A stretch of 64,000 nucleotides of DNA from Pelomonas sp. Root405 (GCF_001425165.1 NZ_LMDU01000013.1:409315-473314), one strand, 5' to 3'. Shown: positions 1 through 9,284, counted from the stretch's first letter. Made by a program: numbers and translations. Notes: generated by a model from the sequence alone, not told the origin.

Positions 1-96
1 GGCCTCGTGCATGTGGACTTCGAGACGCAGCAGCGCACGCTCAAGCGCAGCGCGCTCGCCTATGCGGATTTCCTGAAAGAGCGCGCAGCCGGCTGA
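1..96 (+). CDS. GH1 beta-glucosidase, C-terminal end (partial)
   Basis: Only the last 31 codons lie in the window; the gene starts beyond the left edge. The readable tail begins GLVHVDFETQQRT and continues LKRSALAYADFLKE to a TGA stop. This matches the usual end of family GH1 beta-glucosidases (GLVHVDYxTQxRxxKxSAxWY). Such enzymes hydrolyse terminal beta-glucosyl (sometimes mannosyl) residues from oligosaccharides, normally in the cytoplasm or periplasm. It lies convergent to the halogenase pair, with three bases between the stop codons, and next to the mannan/glucan locus, which fits that role. The family call rests on this short tail only. Confidence 0.72.
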   Translation, partial: GLVHVDFETQQRTLKRSALAYADFLKERAAG

Positions 97-99
97 AGC

Positions 100-1632
100 T
101 CAGCGAGTGCCGACCAGGCGGCCCAGATAGGCCGCGTGGTCGGGCATGTCATCCACCGTCTTGGAGATGGCCATGTGCAGCCGCTTGAAGTGCTCCCGCA
201 GTGTCGCCTCGTCCACCTGCGCCAAAAGCGGGTGCAAGGCTTCGGGCCTCATGCCCAGGCCGAGGTAGAGCGAGTACCACGAGTCCTCGCCGAAGCTGTC
301 CCGGTCGAGGACGACGACGCGGCCGTTGCGACGGAAGTTGTCCATCTGGTGCGCCAGCGTGTCCGGGATGGGCATGGCCTTGCAGTAGCGCCAGAACTCG
401 CTGTCGTCGCGCGCCGTCTCCTTGTAGTGCAGGATGATGAAGTCGCGGATGGACTCGTACTGCCGCGTCATGCGGCGGTTGTATTCATCGACCAGATGCG
501 GCTCGCAACTGCGGTCGGGGAACAACTCCACCAACGCACTGACACCATGGATGACGAGGGACAGGCTGGTCGATTCCAGCGGCTCCAGGAAGCCTGAGGC
601 CAGGCCCACGGCCACGACGTTCTTCTCCCAGATGCGCTTGCGCATGCCGGTCTTGAAGCGCAGCTGCCGCGGCTCGCCCTGGGGTGCGCCGTCAAGGTTG
701 CTCATCAGCACGCGCCCGGCTTCCTCGTCGCTGGTGTAGCCGCTGCAATAGACATGGCCGTTGCCCGTTCGGTGCTGTAGCGGTATACGCCATTGCCAGC
801 CCGCGCTGCGCGCCGTGGACGTCGTGTACGGCGTGAGCGGCACGACCTTGTCACAGGGCGCGGCCTGGGCGCTGTCGCAGGGCAGCCAGTGCGTCCAGTC
901 GTCGTAGCCGGCCTTCATCACACCTTCAATCAGCAGCGCACGAAAGCCTGAACAGTCGATGAACAGGTCGCCCTCGATGCGCCGGCCATCAGCCAGGGTC
1001 ACGGCGGTGACAAAGCCATCGCCGGGGCGCAGCGACACATCGACGATGGTGCCCTCCTCGCGCTTGACGCCGCGCGCCAATGCGTAGTCGCGCAGGAAGT
1101 TCGCGTACAGACCGGCGTCGAAGTGGAAGGCGTAGGAATACGAGTTGGCCGCCGACGGCGGGCCGCCTTCGGGCGGCACGAAACGATTGCGCTGCGCCAT
1201 CACGCTGGCGGTCGACCAGTCCTCGTAGCTGGGCATGCCGCCCGTGCGGTTCAGCCGCATCCAGTGCGCCACTGACGAGCGGTTCACGATGGGCGGGCCG
1301 AAGCCGCCGAAGCCGTGGAAGAAGCGGTTGCCGATGTGGCCCCAGTCCTTGAACTCGATGCCGAGCTTGAAGCTAGCCTGGGTCTTGCGCATGAACTCGG
1401 CGTTGTCGAGCTCCAGCGCGTCGTTGTAGTAGCGGATGCTGGGCAGCGTGGCCTCACCGACACCGACGGTGCCGATGTCCGCCGACTCAACCAGCACGAT
1501 TTCGCAGCCGACGGGGTTGGCCGGGCCGCCCGGCTGCGTGCCGAACATCTGGCTGAGCGGCGCGGCGGTCATCCAGCCGGCGCTGCCCCCGCCCACGATG
1601 ACGATGCGGCGAATGGCCTGTTCGTTGCTCAT
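100..1632 (-). CDS. Flavin-dependent tryptophan halogenase family protein (copy 1)
   Basis: A 510-residue member of the tryptophan halogenase family. The N-terminal FAD-binding GGGSAGW lies at about residues 14-20. The SFK motif carrying the chloramination lysine is near residue 90, the family WxWxIP signature is present as WQWRIP, and EPLEST supplies the Glu-Ser pair used in catalysis. The ATG shares one base with the stop of the upstream paralogue (TGATG); an in-frame GTG one codon earlier is also possible. It is the distal gene of a two-gene unit downstream of a TonB receptor gene. In proteobacterial glycan loci these proteins recur beside TonB receptors, but their substrate there is not established. 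Halogenation of tryptophan itself should not be assumed. Confidence 0.88.
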   Translation of the reverse strand: MSNEQAIRRIVIVGGGSAGWMTAAPLSQMFGTQPGGPANPVGCEIVLVESADIGTVGVGEATLPSIRYYNDALELDNAEFMRKTQASFKLGIEFKDWGHIGNRFFHGFGGFGPPIVNRSSVAHWMRLNRTGGMPSYEDWSTASVMAQRNRFVPPEGGPPSAANSYSYAFHFDAGLYANFLRDYALARGVKREEGTIVDVSLRPGDGFVTAVTLADGRRIEGDLFIDCSGFRALLIEGVMKAGYDDWTHWLPCDSAQAAPCDKVVPLTPYTTSTARSAGWQWRIPLQHRTGNGHVYCSGYTSDEEAGRVLMSNLDGAPQGEPRQLRFKTGMRKRIWEKNVVAVGLASGFLEPLESTSLSLVIHGVSALVELFPDRSCEPHLVDEYNRRMTRQYESIRDFIILHYKETARDDSEFWRYCKAMPIPDTLAHQMDNFRRNGRVVVLDRDSFGEDSWYSLYLGLGMRPEALHPLLAQVDEATLREHFKRLHMAISKTVDDMPDHAAYLGRLVGTR

Positions 1633-3185
1633 CACTTGGTCATCTCCATCGCAGGAGCCTTGACATGCTTGTTGATGAAAGCGCCGTGGTCAGGCATGCC
1701 CTCCACGGTCTTGGCGATGGCTGTGCGCAGGCGCTCGAAGTGGCCGCGAAGCGCGTGCTCGTCGACCTGCCCGAGCAGCGGGTCGTGGCGCTCCGGCGAG
1801 AGCCCCAGGCCGAGGAACAGCGACACCCAGGAGGGCTCGGCAAAGCTGTCGGGGTCCAGGATGGCAACGCGGCCGCTGCGGCGAAAGACCTCGATCTGGT
1901 GCGTCAAGTCGTCGGGGATGGGCATGGCCGCGCAGTAGCGCCAGAACTCGCTGTCATCGCGCTTCGTGAGCTTGTAGTGCAGCACGATGAAGTCGCGGAT
2001 GGACTCGTACTGCCGGGTCATGCGGCGGTTGTACTCGGCCGCGAGATGAGCATCGCAGCGGCGGTCCGGCAACAACTCGATCAGGCGGCCGATGCCGTCC
2101 ATGATGAGCTGGATGCTGGTGGATTCCAGCGGCTCCAGAAAGCCCGACGAAAGGCCGATGGCGACGACGTTCCTGTCCCAGGCCTTCTTGCGCATGCCGG
2201 TCTTGAAACGCAGCTGGCGCGGGTTGCCCTGCGCGGCGCCGTCCAGGTTGCGCATCAGCACCTCGCCGGCCTCCTCGTCGCTGACGTAGCCGCTGCAGTA
2301 GACATGCCCGTTGCCAGTGCGGTGCTGCAGCGGGATGCGCCACTGCCAGCCGGCGCTGCGTGCGGTGGACGTGGTGTAGGGCGTCAACGGCTCGACGCGG
2401 GCGCAAGGCACTGCCTGAGCGCTGTCACAGGGCAGCCAGTGACTCCAGTCCTCATAACCCGCCTTGCACACGCCTTCGATCAGCAGCGCGCGGAAGCCCG
2501 AGCAGTCGATGAACAGGTCGCCCTCGATGCGCCGGCCGTCGGCCAGTGTTACGGCGGTCACGAAGCCGTCGCCGGGGCGCAGCGACACGTCGACGATGGT
2601 GCCCTCCTCGCGCTTGACACCCCGCGCCATCGCATAGTCGCGCAGGAAGGCCGCATACAGGCCGGCGTCGAAATGGAAGGCGAAGGAGTACGCATTGGCG
2701 GCCGACGCCACGTCCCCGTCCGGCGGGACGAAACGGTTGCGCATCGCCATCACCGTGGCGGTGGACAGGTCTTCGTAGCCCATCCCGCCAGCCTGGCCAT
2801 GCACACGCAACCAGTGGGAAACGGAGGAGCGATTCAGGATGGCCGGCCCGAACTCGCCAAAGCCGTGGAAGAAGCGGTTGCCGAGGTGGCCCCAGTCCTT
2901 GAATTCGATGCCGAGCTTGAAGCTCGCCTGCGTCTTGCGCATGAACTCCGCGTTGTCGAGCTTGAGCGAGTTGTTGTAGTAGCGGATGGTGGGCAGCGTG
3001 GCCTCGCCGACACCGACCGTGCCGATCTCGGGTGACTCGATCAGCACGACCTCGCAAGTCGCGGCGTGGTCGCCGCCGCCCATCAGCTGACCCAGCGGCG
3101 CAGCAGTCATCCACCCTGCGGTGCCGCCGCCGACGATGACGATGCGGCGCAGCGGTCCGCCGTCAGGCATGCGTTGTTTCTCCAT
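1632..3185 (-). CDS. Flavin-dependent tryptophan halogenase family protein (copy 2)
   Basis: A 517-residue paralogue of the next gene, with the same signatures: GGGTAGW near the N-terminus, SFK, WQWRIP and EPLEST. About 53 consecutive residues (roughly 187-239 here, 186-238 in copy 1) are identical between the copies, and much of the rest is conserved, so the pair arose by tandem duplication. The chosen ATG has GAGAGG seven bases upstream; an in-frame TTG at 3206 lacks such a site. A strong terminator lies between this gene and the upstream TonB receptor gene, so expression needs read-through or a promoter in the short gap. Function is inferred as FADH2-dependent halogenation or oxidation of an unknown substrate. 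Confidence 0.88.
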   Translation of the reverse strand: MEKQRMPDGGPLRRIVIVGGGTAGWMTAAPLGQLMGGGDHAATCEVVLIESPEIGTVGVGEATLPTIRYYNNSLKLDNAEFMRKTQASFKLGIEFKDWGHLGNRFFHGFGEFGPAILNRSSVSHWLRVHGQAGGMGYEDLSTATVMAMRNRFVPPDGDVASAANAYSFAFHFDAGLYAAFLRDYAMARGVKREEGTIVDVSLRPGDGFVTAVTLADGRRIEGDLFIDCSGFRALLIEGVCKAGYEDWSHWLPCDSAQAVPCARVEPLTPYTTSTARSAGWQWRIPLQHRTGNGHVYCSGYVSDEEAGEVLMRNLDGAAQGNPRQLRFKTGMRKKAWDRNVVAIGLSSGFLEPLESTSIQLIMDGIGRLIELLPDRRCDAHLAAEYNRRMTRQYESIRDFIVLHYKLTKRDDSEFWRYCAAMPIPDDLTHQIEVFRRSGRVAILDPDSFAEPSWVSLFLGLGLSPERHDPLLGQVDEHALRGHFERLRTAIAKTVEGMPDHGAFINKHVKAPAMEMTK

Positions 3186-3220
3186 CGGACGCCCTCTCGT
3201 TGTCAACGGGACAGTAACCC

Positions 3221-3253
3221 AAAAAAAAGGCCTGGCGCCGCAGCGCCAGGCCT
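3221..3253 (-). terminator. Rho-independent terminator of the TonB receptor gene
   Basis: A perfect 11-bp stem (AGGCCTGGCGC paired with GCGCCAGGCCT) closes a four-base loop. On the minus strand it is followed by a run of eight T. It begins 29 bp past the receptor stop codon and about 36 bp before the start of the first halogenase gene. Confidence 0.9.
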
Positions 3254-3282
3254 GTGTGGAACCGGGACAAACCCGGTTTCGA

Positions 3283-6200
3283 TCAGAAGTTCAGACGTGC
3301 GGACACCGAGTAGCGCGGGCCCGAAACGAACCAGCTCCGACCCGTGAAGCCGATGTGCTGCTGCATCAACTGTTTGTAGATCGCGTCGGTCAGGTTCTGA
3401 CCTTCGAACGCGAACGTCAGGTTGTTGTTGAACCTGTACTGCACGCCGAGGTCGAGCTGGCCGAAGTCATCCGTCCAGATCGGCAGGCCGAGCGGCATGT
3501 TGTTGCGTCCGTACTGCGGGCTTTGCGGATTGGCATTCAGGCCGTTGGTCTGGTTCGGGCCGGTGTTGTCCGGGAAGGCCACGCCGTTCATGTACTTGCC
3601 ACGCCAGGCATAGGCAATGCGCGCCGAGATCGGGCCGTGGTCGTACAGGATCGCCAGGTTGGCGGCCTTGCGCGACAGGTTGGGCAGCGGGTGGTCACCG
3701 TAGGACTGGCCGTTGGTGTCGCAACCGTTGACGAACAGGCTCAGATTCCGGCCGTCACTGGCGCTGCTGCACCACTCGTTGCCACCGACGGCGTTGTAGC
3801 GCTTCTGCTTGCTGTCAACGTAGGTCACGTTGGCCTGCACACCCAAGCCAGCGAGCAAACCAGGCAGTCCGTTGAAGTAGTGCTGAACTGCAAGCTCCAC
3901 GCCGCGCGCCCAACCCTTGGCACCGTTCACCTGCGTCGAATAAGCGAACTCGTACGGCTTGCCTGTGTTGTCAACCTCCGTCAGGATGCCCACCTGATTG
4001 ACGATCACGTCCTTCAGGCGCTTGTTGAACACAGCCATCGTGACCGAGCTTGCCTTGTCGAGATACCACTCGGCCGACACGTCGAACTGATCCGACTTGA
4101 CCGGCTTCAACATCGGGTTGCCCAAGGCCTGACCGCGGTTGCGCAGATCGTCCACATAGTTGGTACGCACCTCCGGCGTCACCGTCCGATCAACGATCGT
4201 ACGAACGGTGGCGCTGCCAGCATCCAAGATCACGTTGGGCTGCAGTGCGCTGAGGTCGGGGCGTGCGACCGCCTTCGCATACGCGAATCGCAACTGCATC
4301 TTGTCGTTGAACTTCCAACGCAGATTCAGGCTAGGCAGAACGTCGGTGTAGCTGTTCTTGATCTCAATTGGCCGCCGGTAGCCGGTGAACACAGGAATCG
4401 GACCTCCGATCAATGGGCCGGTCACCGCATCGGTATCGTCATAGTTCAGCGACTGGTAGCCGGTCGAGTTGTAGTTGGTGTTGACGACACGAAGACCCAC
4501 GTTGCCGTCGACAGGCACGTTCCACTCGTCGAACCCGAAACGCAGCTGCGCATACGCAGCCTTTGTGGTTTCGTGCTGCTCGTTGTCGCGCGCCGAGACC
4601 GTGCCGGGAGCGACCGGGGTGAACGCCGGGGCACAACTGTTGCCGGGATTGCCGCCCTTCGAGATCTTCTCGGCCTTGTACTCCTCGCACAGCGTGGTGT
4701 AGTAGCTGTGCAGTTCAGAGTAGGAGGTGGGGTAGTTCGCGGCCACCGCCATCGTCGGCAGCACAAGCGCTGCGACGTTGTTCTTGCCGTTCATGAAGTT
4801 GTTGAACGGCTTGACCTGCGTTTGACCGCCGAAGCGCGACAGGTAGGCCAGGCTCTTGATCGGGTGCCAGTCCCAATTCTGGCCAATGGCGCCCTGGTCG
4901 AACTCTGCGGATTGCCAAGTCTGCGTGACCGCCTGCCAGTTGTACCAGCGGGGCGATTGATTGCTCACGTCACGGTCGGTGAGTCGCAGGCCGAAGCGCA
5001 AGTCTTGGAGCACCGGGTGGTCAAAGTTGTACCTGACGTCACCCTTCCACGCCTTTTGCTTGGCTTTGCTCTCTGACAGCCTCTCCATGGTGAAGCCCCA
5101 GTAGTACTTGGACGGGTCGGCCAGGTAAGCCTGGTCCGCAGCATCCAAAACCAGGCGCGGCAATTCGCCGGTCAAGTCCAAGGTTTCCTTGGGCATGTTG
5201 ATAGCGGTCGCCACGGTCGAGTCGAAGGTGCCGCTCCTGGACTCAATGAACTGGAAGTCGTTGGCGATCCGCCAATTGGAACTCGGCGTCCAAACCAGAT
5301 TGAAGGTCGTTTCCTTCGTGTCCGAACTGCTTGTGGAAAAGCGCGTGTTCGCATTGAAGGGAATGCCGCCCTTCGCAGGATCCCTGAGCGTGCCCGTCAG
5401 CAGTGCACCGTTGCTGCCCCAAGTCGCATTCGACACGGTCGACGAATACGGATCTGCCTGGCTGGCGATGGAGCTTTCATCCCAGTAGAAGTCGTACTTG
5501 GAACGGAAATGGGTCAGTGCCGCCTGCAGTGTGTCCTTCTTCCATTGCGCTGCCACATACGTGCCCTTGCGCGAGCGGTCGAACGCAAGCGTCTGCCAAC
5601 CCAACGCCTTGGGGAACCAATGGTTTTCAGCGGTAGGGAGGTAGTAGGCGTTGTTGGTATCGCTGTCCTTGTTCCAGCGAGCGACTTCCCGGAAGTACGG
5701 ATCCGCGGACATGCCGTCGGTGCGGGTCGAGCTCTTGGAATTGGCCATGTGGACCAGCAGGCCGACCTTGCCGATGTCGGTGTTCCAAGTGTTGGACAGC
5801 AGGCCCGAAACGGTCGGCTTCTGGTCGTCGCGCAGCACGTTCTTCGTGAGCGACACGCCCAGCCCGGCCTTGAAGCCGTTGTAGTCAAACGGCAGCGCGG
5901 TGCGCAGGTTCACGAGGCCACCGATGGCGCCCTCGATCTGTTCGGCGGACGGGTTCTTGTAGACGTCGACGCCAGCCATCAGCTCGGGCGGCACGTCCTC
6001 GAAACTCAGACCACGGCCGCCGTTTGCGGAAAAGCTTTCACGGCTGTTCAACTGGGACGACACATAGGTCAGGCCGCGGATTAGCACGCCCGAACCTTCG
6101 ACCGAGAAGCGAGCCGGGTCGCCGCGGGCCATCACACGGTCCATCGTCACGCCGACGATGCGTTGCAGCACCTCGCTGACGGAGCGGTCGGGCAGCTTGC

Positions 6201-6432
6201 CGATGTCGTCCGCCACGACCGAGTCAACGATCTCGTCGGACTCCTGTTTGAGCTTCTGGGCCGACTGCAGTGCGGCCCGCTGGCCCGACACCACGACCGT
6301 CTCCAACTGCTGTGACTTGGCCGGTGCAGACGCTGCCGCAGCGGGCGCCTGCTGTGCCATCGCCGGCATGGCCAAGACCATCAAGGCCTGGGCTGCCGCC
6401 AATGACAAGGTTGTCTGTTTGAAATGTCTCAT
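3283..6432 (-). CDS. TonB-dependent receptor for oligosaccharides
   Basis: A 1049-residue outer-membrane active transporter. Residues 1-26 form a signal peptide ending AMPAMA. A TonB-box-like stretch (LETVVVSG) follows near residue 45, then the plug (KLPDRSVSEVLQRIVGV, VLIRGL, DVYKNPSAEQIEGAIGG), and a long barrel ending in the terminal phenylalanine expected of an outer-membrane protein. The length and plug sequence resemble the large Xanthomonas/Caulobacter-type receptors of carbohydrate utilisation loci. The ATG was chosen because GAGGAG lies nine bases upstream and it begins a proper signal peptide; an in-frame start 30 bp earlier does not. The surrounding mannosidase, GH5 and esterase genes suggest a mannan- or glucan-derived ligand. 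Confidence 0.93.
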   Translation of the reverse strand: MRHFKQTTLSLAAAQALMVLAMPAMAQQAPAAAASAPAKSQQLETVVVSGQRAALQSAQKLKQESDEIVDSVVADDIGKLPDRSVSEVLQRIVGVTMDRVMARGDPARFSVEGSGVLIRGLTYVSSQLNSRESFSANGGRGLSFEDVPPELMAGVDVYKNPSAEQIEGAIGGLVNLRTALPFDYNGFKAGLGVSLTKNVLRDDQKPTVSGLLSNTWNTDIGKVGLLVHMANSKSSTRTDGMSADPYFREVARWNKDSDTNNAYYLPTAENHWFPKALGWQTLAFDRSRKGTYVAAQWKKDTLQAALTHFRSKYDFYWDESSIASQADPYSSTVSNATWGSNGALLTGTLRDPAKGGIPFNANTRFSTSSSDTKETTFNLVWTPSSNWRIANDFQFIESRSGTFDSTVATAINMPKETLDLTGELPRLVLDAADQAYLADPSKYYWGFTMERLSESKAKQKAWKGDVRYNFDHPVLQDLRFGLRLTDRDVSNQSPRWYNWQAVTQTWQSAEFDQGAIGQNWDWHPIKSLAYLSRFGGQTQVKPFNNFMNGKNNVAALVLPTMAVAANYPTSYSELHSYYTTLCEEYKAEKISKGGNPGNSCAPAFTPVAPGTVSARDNEQHETTKAAYAQLRFGFDEWNVPVDGNVGLRVVNTNYNSTGYQSLNYDDTDAVTGPLIGGPIPVFTGYRRPIEIKNSYTDVLPSLNLRWKFNDKMQLRFAYAKAVARPDLSALQPNVILDAGSATVRTIVDRTVTPEVRTNYVDDLRNRGQALGNPMLKPVKSDQFDVSAEWYLDKASSVTMAVFNKRLKDVIVNQVGILTEVDNTGKPYEFAYSTQVNGAKGWARGVELAVQHYFNGLPGLLAGLGVQANVTYVDSKQKRYNAVGGNEWCSSASDGRNLSLFVNGCDTNGQSYGDHPLPNLSRKAANLAILYDHGPISARIAYAWRGKYMNGVAFPDNTGPNQTNGLNANPQSPQYGRNNMPLGLPIWTDDFGQLDLGVQYRFNNNLTFAFEGQNLTDAIYKQLMQQHIGFTGRSWFVSGPRYSVSARLNF

Positions 6433-6514
6433 CCTGGTTTGCTCCTCTTTGGTGGGAAACATTCGACCCTTGCGGGCTCATGTCGCGGTTGCAGGCACAT
6501 GACCTCAACCTGTT

Positions 6515-6530
6515 TTGGTAACGGTAACAA
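6515..6530. promoter_or_regulatory. Candidate LacI-family operator upstream of the TonB receptor
   Basis: TTGGTAACGGTAACAA is an imperfect 16-bp palindrome centred on CG (12 of 16 positions symmetric), the layout typical of LacI-family operators. It lies 83 bp before the receptor start, where a repressor would act. No LacI-family gene is in the window, so the regulator would be encoded elsewhere. Confidence 0.45.
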
Positions 6531-6604
6531 CTATCAAGCCCCGACCACATCGGGAAATCAACTACAGGGGATTCACTCATTCCGCCTGGGGTTGCACTCC
6601 TCTA

Positions 6605-9118
6605 TCAAAACAAGTCGATCCGTCGCGTGGCGTGGTCCACGGCAACGCATTCCAAGGCGCTTGGTAGCGCTATCTGTGATTTGATGCCGCGCGGCGCACC
6701 GGGCATCAGGTCGATGAAGTTGTCCGAGAGCGCCAAGCCGTTGCCCGAGAGCCACAAGCCTTTCACGGGCCTGTCGCAGCTGAGCTGCAGCTCCTGCCCT
6801 TGGACGGTGATCTCGATGCGCGCACCACCCAGCCGGTAGAACTTGAACGGCTCCGTCCAGGCGCAGTCGCGCGCGAGCTCGGCACCTTCGGCGTCGACCG
6901 CGCACAGTTCGGCCACCACCGGTTCAGCGAAAGCAGGCAACGGCTGCGTGGCCTCGACACAGCAGGCGGCCGGCACGCCTTGCGGCAACTGCGCCGCGGC
7001 CAGCTGGCGGCCATCCATCGCGAACAAGCGCAGCCGCAGCGTGACCGCCATGTCCGCCATGCCGCCGTTCATGACCGCGAGCCGCGCACCACCCTCTTCC
7101 AGCCGCACGGCAACCGCCAGCTTGCTGAGCGCGCGGCGAACTGCATGCCAAGCCGGCTTCACCGTGCCGCTCGAATCGATCAGTGCCCAGCTCGTCACCG
7201 GCCAGCAGTCATTGAGCTGCCAAACCAGCGCGCCACCCACCGCGCGGGCGCCCGGCTGCTGCCAGCGACGGCGGAAGTCCTGGTAGGCCACGCGCATGGC
7301 CTCGGCCTGCACGAACTGCGTGGCGTAGACGTGATCCGCCAGCGTGCTCCCCACCCGCAGGTTGTCGGCCAGGTAGACGGACAAACGGCGGTGGCCGTCC
7401 GGCCCGGCCGCGGAGCCGGCCTTGTTGTGCCACTGCACCGTGCGGCTCTCCGGAAAGCGCTCTTCCTCAGGCAGCACCGATTCGAACAATGCCAGCGAGG
7501 GATGCGACTGCATGCCGAACTCGCTGACGAAGCGGGCCTGCACATCGCCATAGCGCTGATAGGGCAGCATCTGCTGGTGCCATACCTCCCAGCTGTGGCG
7601 GTCGCCCACCGTGGCGTCGGACGACTTGGCATCGCCGGGTGTGAATGGGCTGCCGGGCCAGTAGATGCCGTCCGGATCCAGCGCTGCGCACACCTCGGGC
7701 AGCAGCCGCTCGTAGATCGCCCGCGCCTCGAAGCGTTCAGCTGGCACGCCCGGGCCGGCCAGGCCGAGCGACTCGGCAATCATGTAGTCCTCGTTGTTGC
7801 CGCACCAGAGCGCCAGGCAGGCGTGATGGCGCAGCCGCTTCACCGCGGCTTCAGCCTCGGCCCGCACGCTGGCGAGGAAGGCCTCGTTGGCCGGGTAGAT
7901 GCCGCAGGCGAACATGAAGTCCTGCCACACCAGGATGCCTTGCTCGTCACAGGCCTCGTAGAAGGCTTCGTGCTCGTAGATGCCGCCGCCCCAGACTCGC
8001 AGCATGTTCATGTTGGCCGCAGCCGCCTGACCGACTCGCTCGCGATAGCGGGCGGGCGAGATGCGCTCCAACAGGTTGTCGTCGGGAATCCAGTTGGCGC
8101 CGCCTGCAAAAAGATCCTGCCCGTTGACCTGCAAGTGAAAGCTGCTGCCGGCCTCGCCGTCCACCGGCGCCTGCACCAGGCGGACGGTACGCAGGCCGAT
8201 GCGGCGGCTGTCCCGGGCCAGCTCACGCTCGCCATCCAGCACGCGCGCCACCAGCGTGTAAAGCGGCTGGCCGCCCAGGTCGCGCGGCCACCAAAGCTGG
8301 GCGTCGGCCAGGTTCAAGGTCGCCCGGGCGACGCCGGCCGGCACGGTCTGCGCCGCGACGCTGCGGCCATCCGGGCCGAGCAGCTCGAAGGCGCAGAGCA
8401 GCCCGGCGCCGGCACCGTGCAAGCGTGCCGAGACTTCCAGCGTCGCCTGCCGGCCGGCCAAATCCACGTCGCTGCGGCACTGCAGCTCGTCGATACGCGC
8501 CGCCCAGCTGTGCCGCCGCACCGGTCGCCAGGGGCCACTGACCAGCAGCTCGGGGCCCCAGTCCCAGCCGAAGTGGTACTGCGCCTTGCGCGCATGCAGC
8601 CGGGCGCTGTCACCGTTCCAGAGCTGGCGCTTGCCGTGCACCGCTTCCACCTCGCGGGCGCTGGCGAGCGGCGGCTCGAAGCACAGCAGCAATTCGTTGC
8701 GGCCCGCCCGCAGGTGCCGGCGCACATCCACACGGTGCGGCACGAACATGTTGTCCGATGCAAACAGCCGCTCGCCGTTCAGCCACACGGTGCAATAGGT
8801 GTCCAGGCCTTCAAAGACCAGCTCCTCGTGCGGCGCCAGCTCGCCTTCGACGTCGAAGCCCAGGCGCCAGATCCAGCGGCGCTCGCCCACCCAGCGCACA
8901 TCGGCCTCGTTGCGGCCGTAGAAGGGGTCGGGAATGCGGCCGGTGGCCAGCAGCGCGCCATGGGCCGTGCCGGGCACGGCGGCAGGCAACCACTCGGCCG
9001 CGTCAAGGGCGGCCAGGGCCGCGCCGGCGGGCACTTCCGCCACTTGCCAGCCTTCATGGAGATCGATCAGGTGTTCGGAGATCACTGCGCTCAAGGTCCT
9101 CGCGCCGCCGCACTGCAT
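6605..9118 (-). CDS. GH2 beta-mannosidase
   Basis: An 837-residue glycoside hydrolase family 2 enzyme that releases mannose from the non-reducing ends of manno-oligosaccharides. It has the family order: N-terminal sugar-binding domain (from about residue 20; YGRNEADVRW, GLDTYCTVWLNG), an immunoglobulin-like domain, and the TIM barrel. The acid/base Glu443 sits in WCGNNEDY and the nucleophile Glu533 in VSEFGMQS; the WCGNNE form is characteristic of beta-mannosidases rather than galactosidases. No signal peptide is visible, so it is probably cytoplasmic. The first ATG has no good ribosome site; an in-frame GTG at codon 12 preceded by GAGG is an alternative start. It is divergent from the sugar ABC operon. 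Confidence 0.92.
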   Translation of the reverse strand: MQCGGARTLSAVISEHLIDLHEGWQVAEVPAGAALAALDAAEWLPAAVPGTAHGALLATGRIPDPFYGRNEADVRWVGERRWIWRLGFDVEGELAPHEELVFEGLDTYCTVWLNGERLFASDNMFVPHRVDVRRHLRAGRNELLLCFEPPLASAREVEAVHGKRQLWNGDSARLHARKAQYHFGWDWGPELLVSGPWRPVRRHSWAARIDELQCRSDVDLAGRQATLEVSARLHGAGAGLLCAFELLGPDGRSVAAQTVPAGVARATLNLADAQLWWPRDLGGQPLYTLVARVLDGERELARDSRRIGLRTVRLVQAPVDGEAGSSFHLQVNGQDLFAGGANWIPDDNLLERISPARYRERVGQAAAANMNMLRVWGGGIYEHEAFYEACDEQGILVWQDFMFACGIYPANEAFLASVRAEAEAAVKRLRHHACLALWCGNNEDYMIAESLGLAGPGVPAERFEARAIYERLLPEVCAALDPDGIYWPGSPFTPGDAKSSDATVGDRHSWEVWHQQMLPYQRYGDVQARFVSEFGMQSHPSLALFESVLPEEERFPESRTVQWHNKAGSAAGPDGHRRLSVYLADNLRVGSTLADHVYATQFVQAEAMRVAYQDFRRRWQQPGARAVGGALVWQLNDCWPVTSWALIDSSGTVKPAWHAVRRALSKLAVAVRLEEGGARLAVMNGGMADMAVTLRLRLFAMDGRQLAAAQLPQGVPAACCVEATQPLPAFAEPVVAELCAVDAEGAELARDCAWTEPFKFYRLGGARIEITVQGQELQLSCDRPVKGLWLSGNGLALSDNFIDLMPGAPRGIKSQIALPSALECVAVDHATRRIDLF

Positions 9119-9245
9119 GGGCGCTAAACATTAATTTGTTGCGCATTCTGTTTCTCTTAAGAAATCCCGGCGATCAGGGATAGCACCGATTAAATAAGGG
9201 GGCGTGTCACTATTGCGCGTCCCTTGGCTTGCGGATAATCAATTT

Positions 9246-9258
9246 CGTTTACTAAACG
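9246..9258. promoter_or_regulatory. Candidate operator in the mannosidase/ABC divergent promoter
   Basis: CGTTTA-C-TAAACG is a perfect palindrome with six-base arms around one central base. It lies 27 bp before the start of the solute-binding protein gene, in the 166-bp AT-richer gap between the two divergent units. The cognate regulator is unknown. Confidence 0.4.
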
Positions 9259-9284
9259 ATTGACGTATTGCCGCCGTTCGAGCC

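Noticed and set aside
3121..5076. Long open frame (651 codons) on the plus strand opposite the TonB receptor
   Set aside because: It is antisense to a clearly functional receptor, has no recognisable domain and arises from the GC-rich codon bias of the real gene.
6800..9127. Long plus-strand open frame opposite the GH2 beta-mannosidase
   Set aside because: Rich in Arg, Ala and His with no domain; a shadow of the mannosidase codons.
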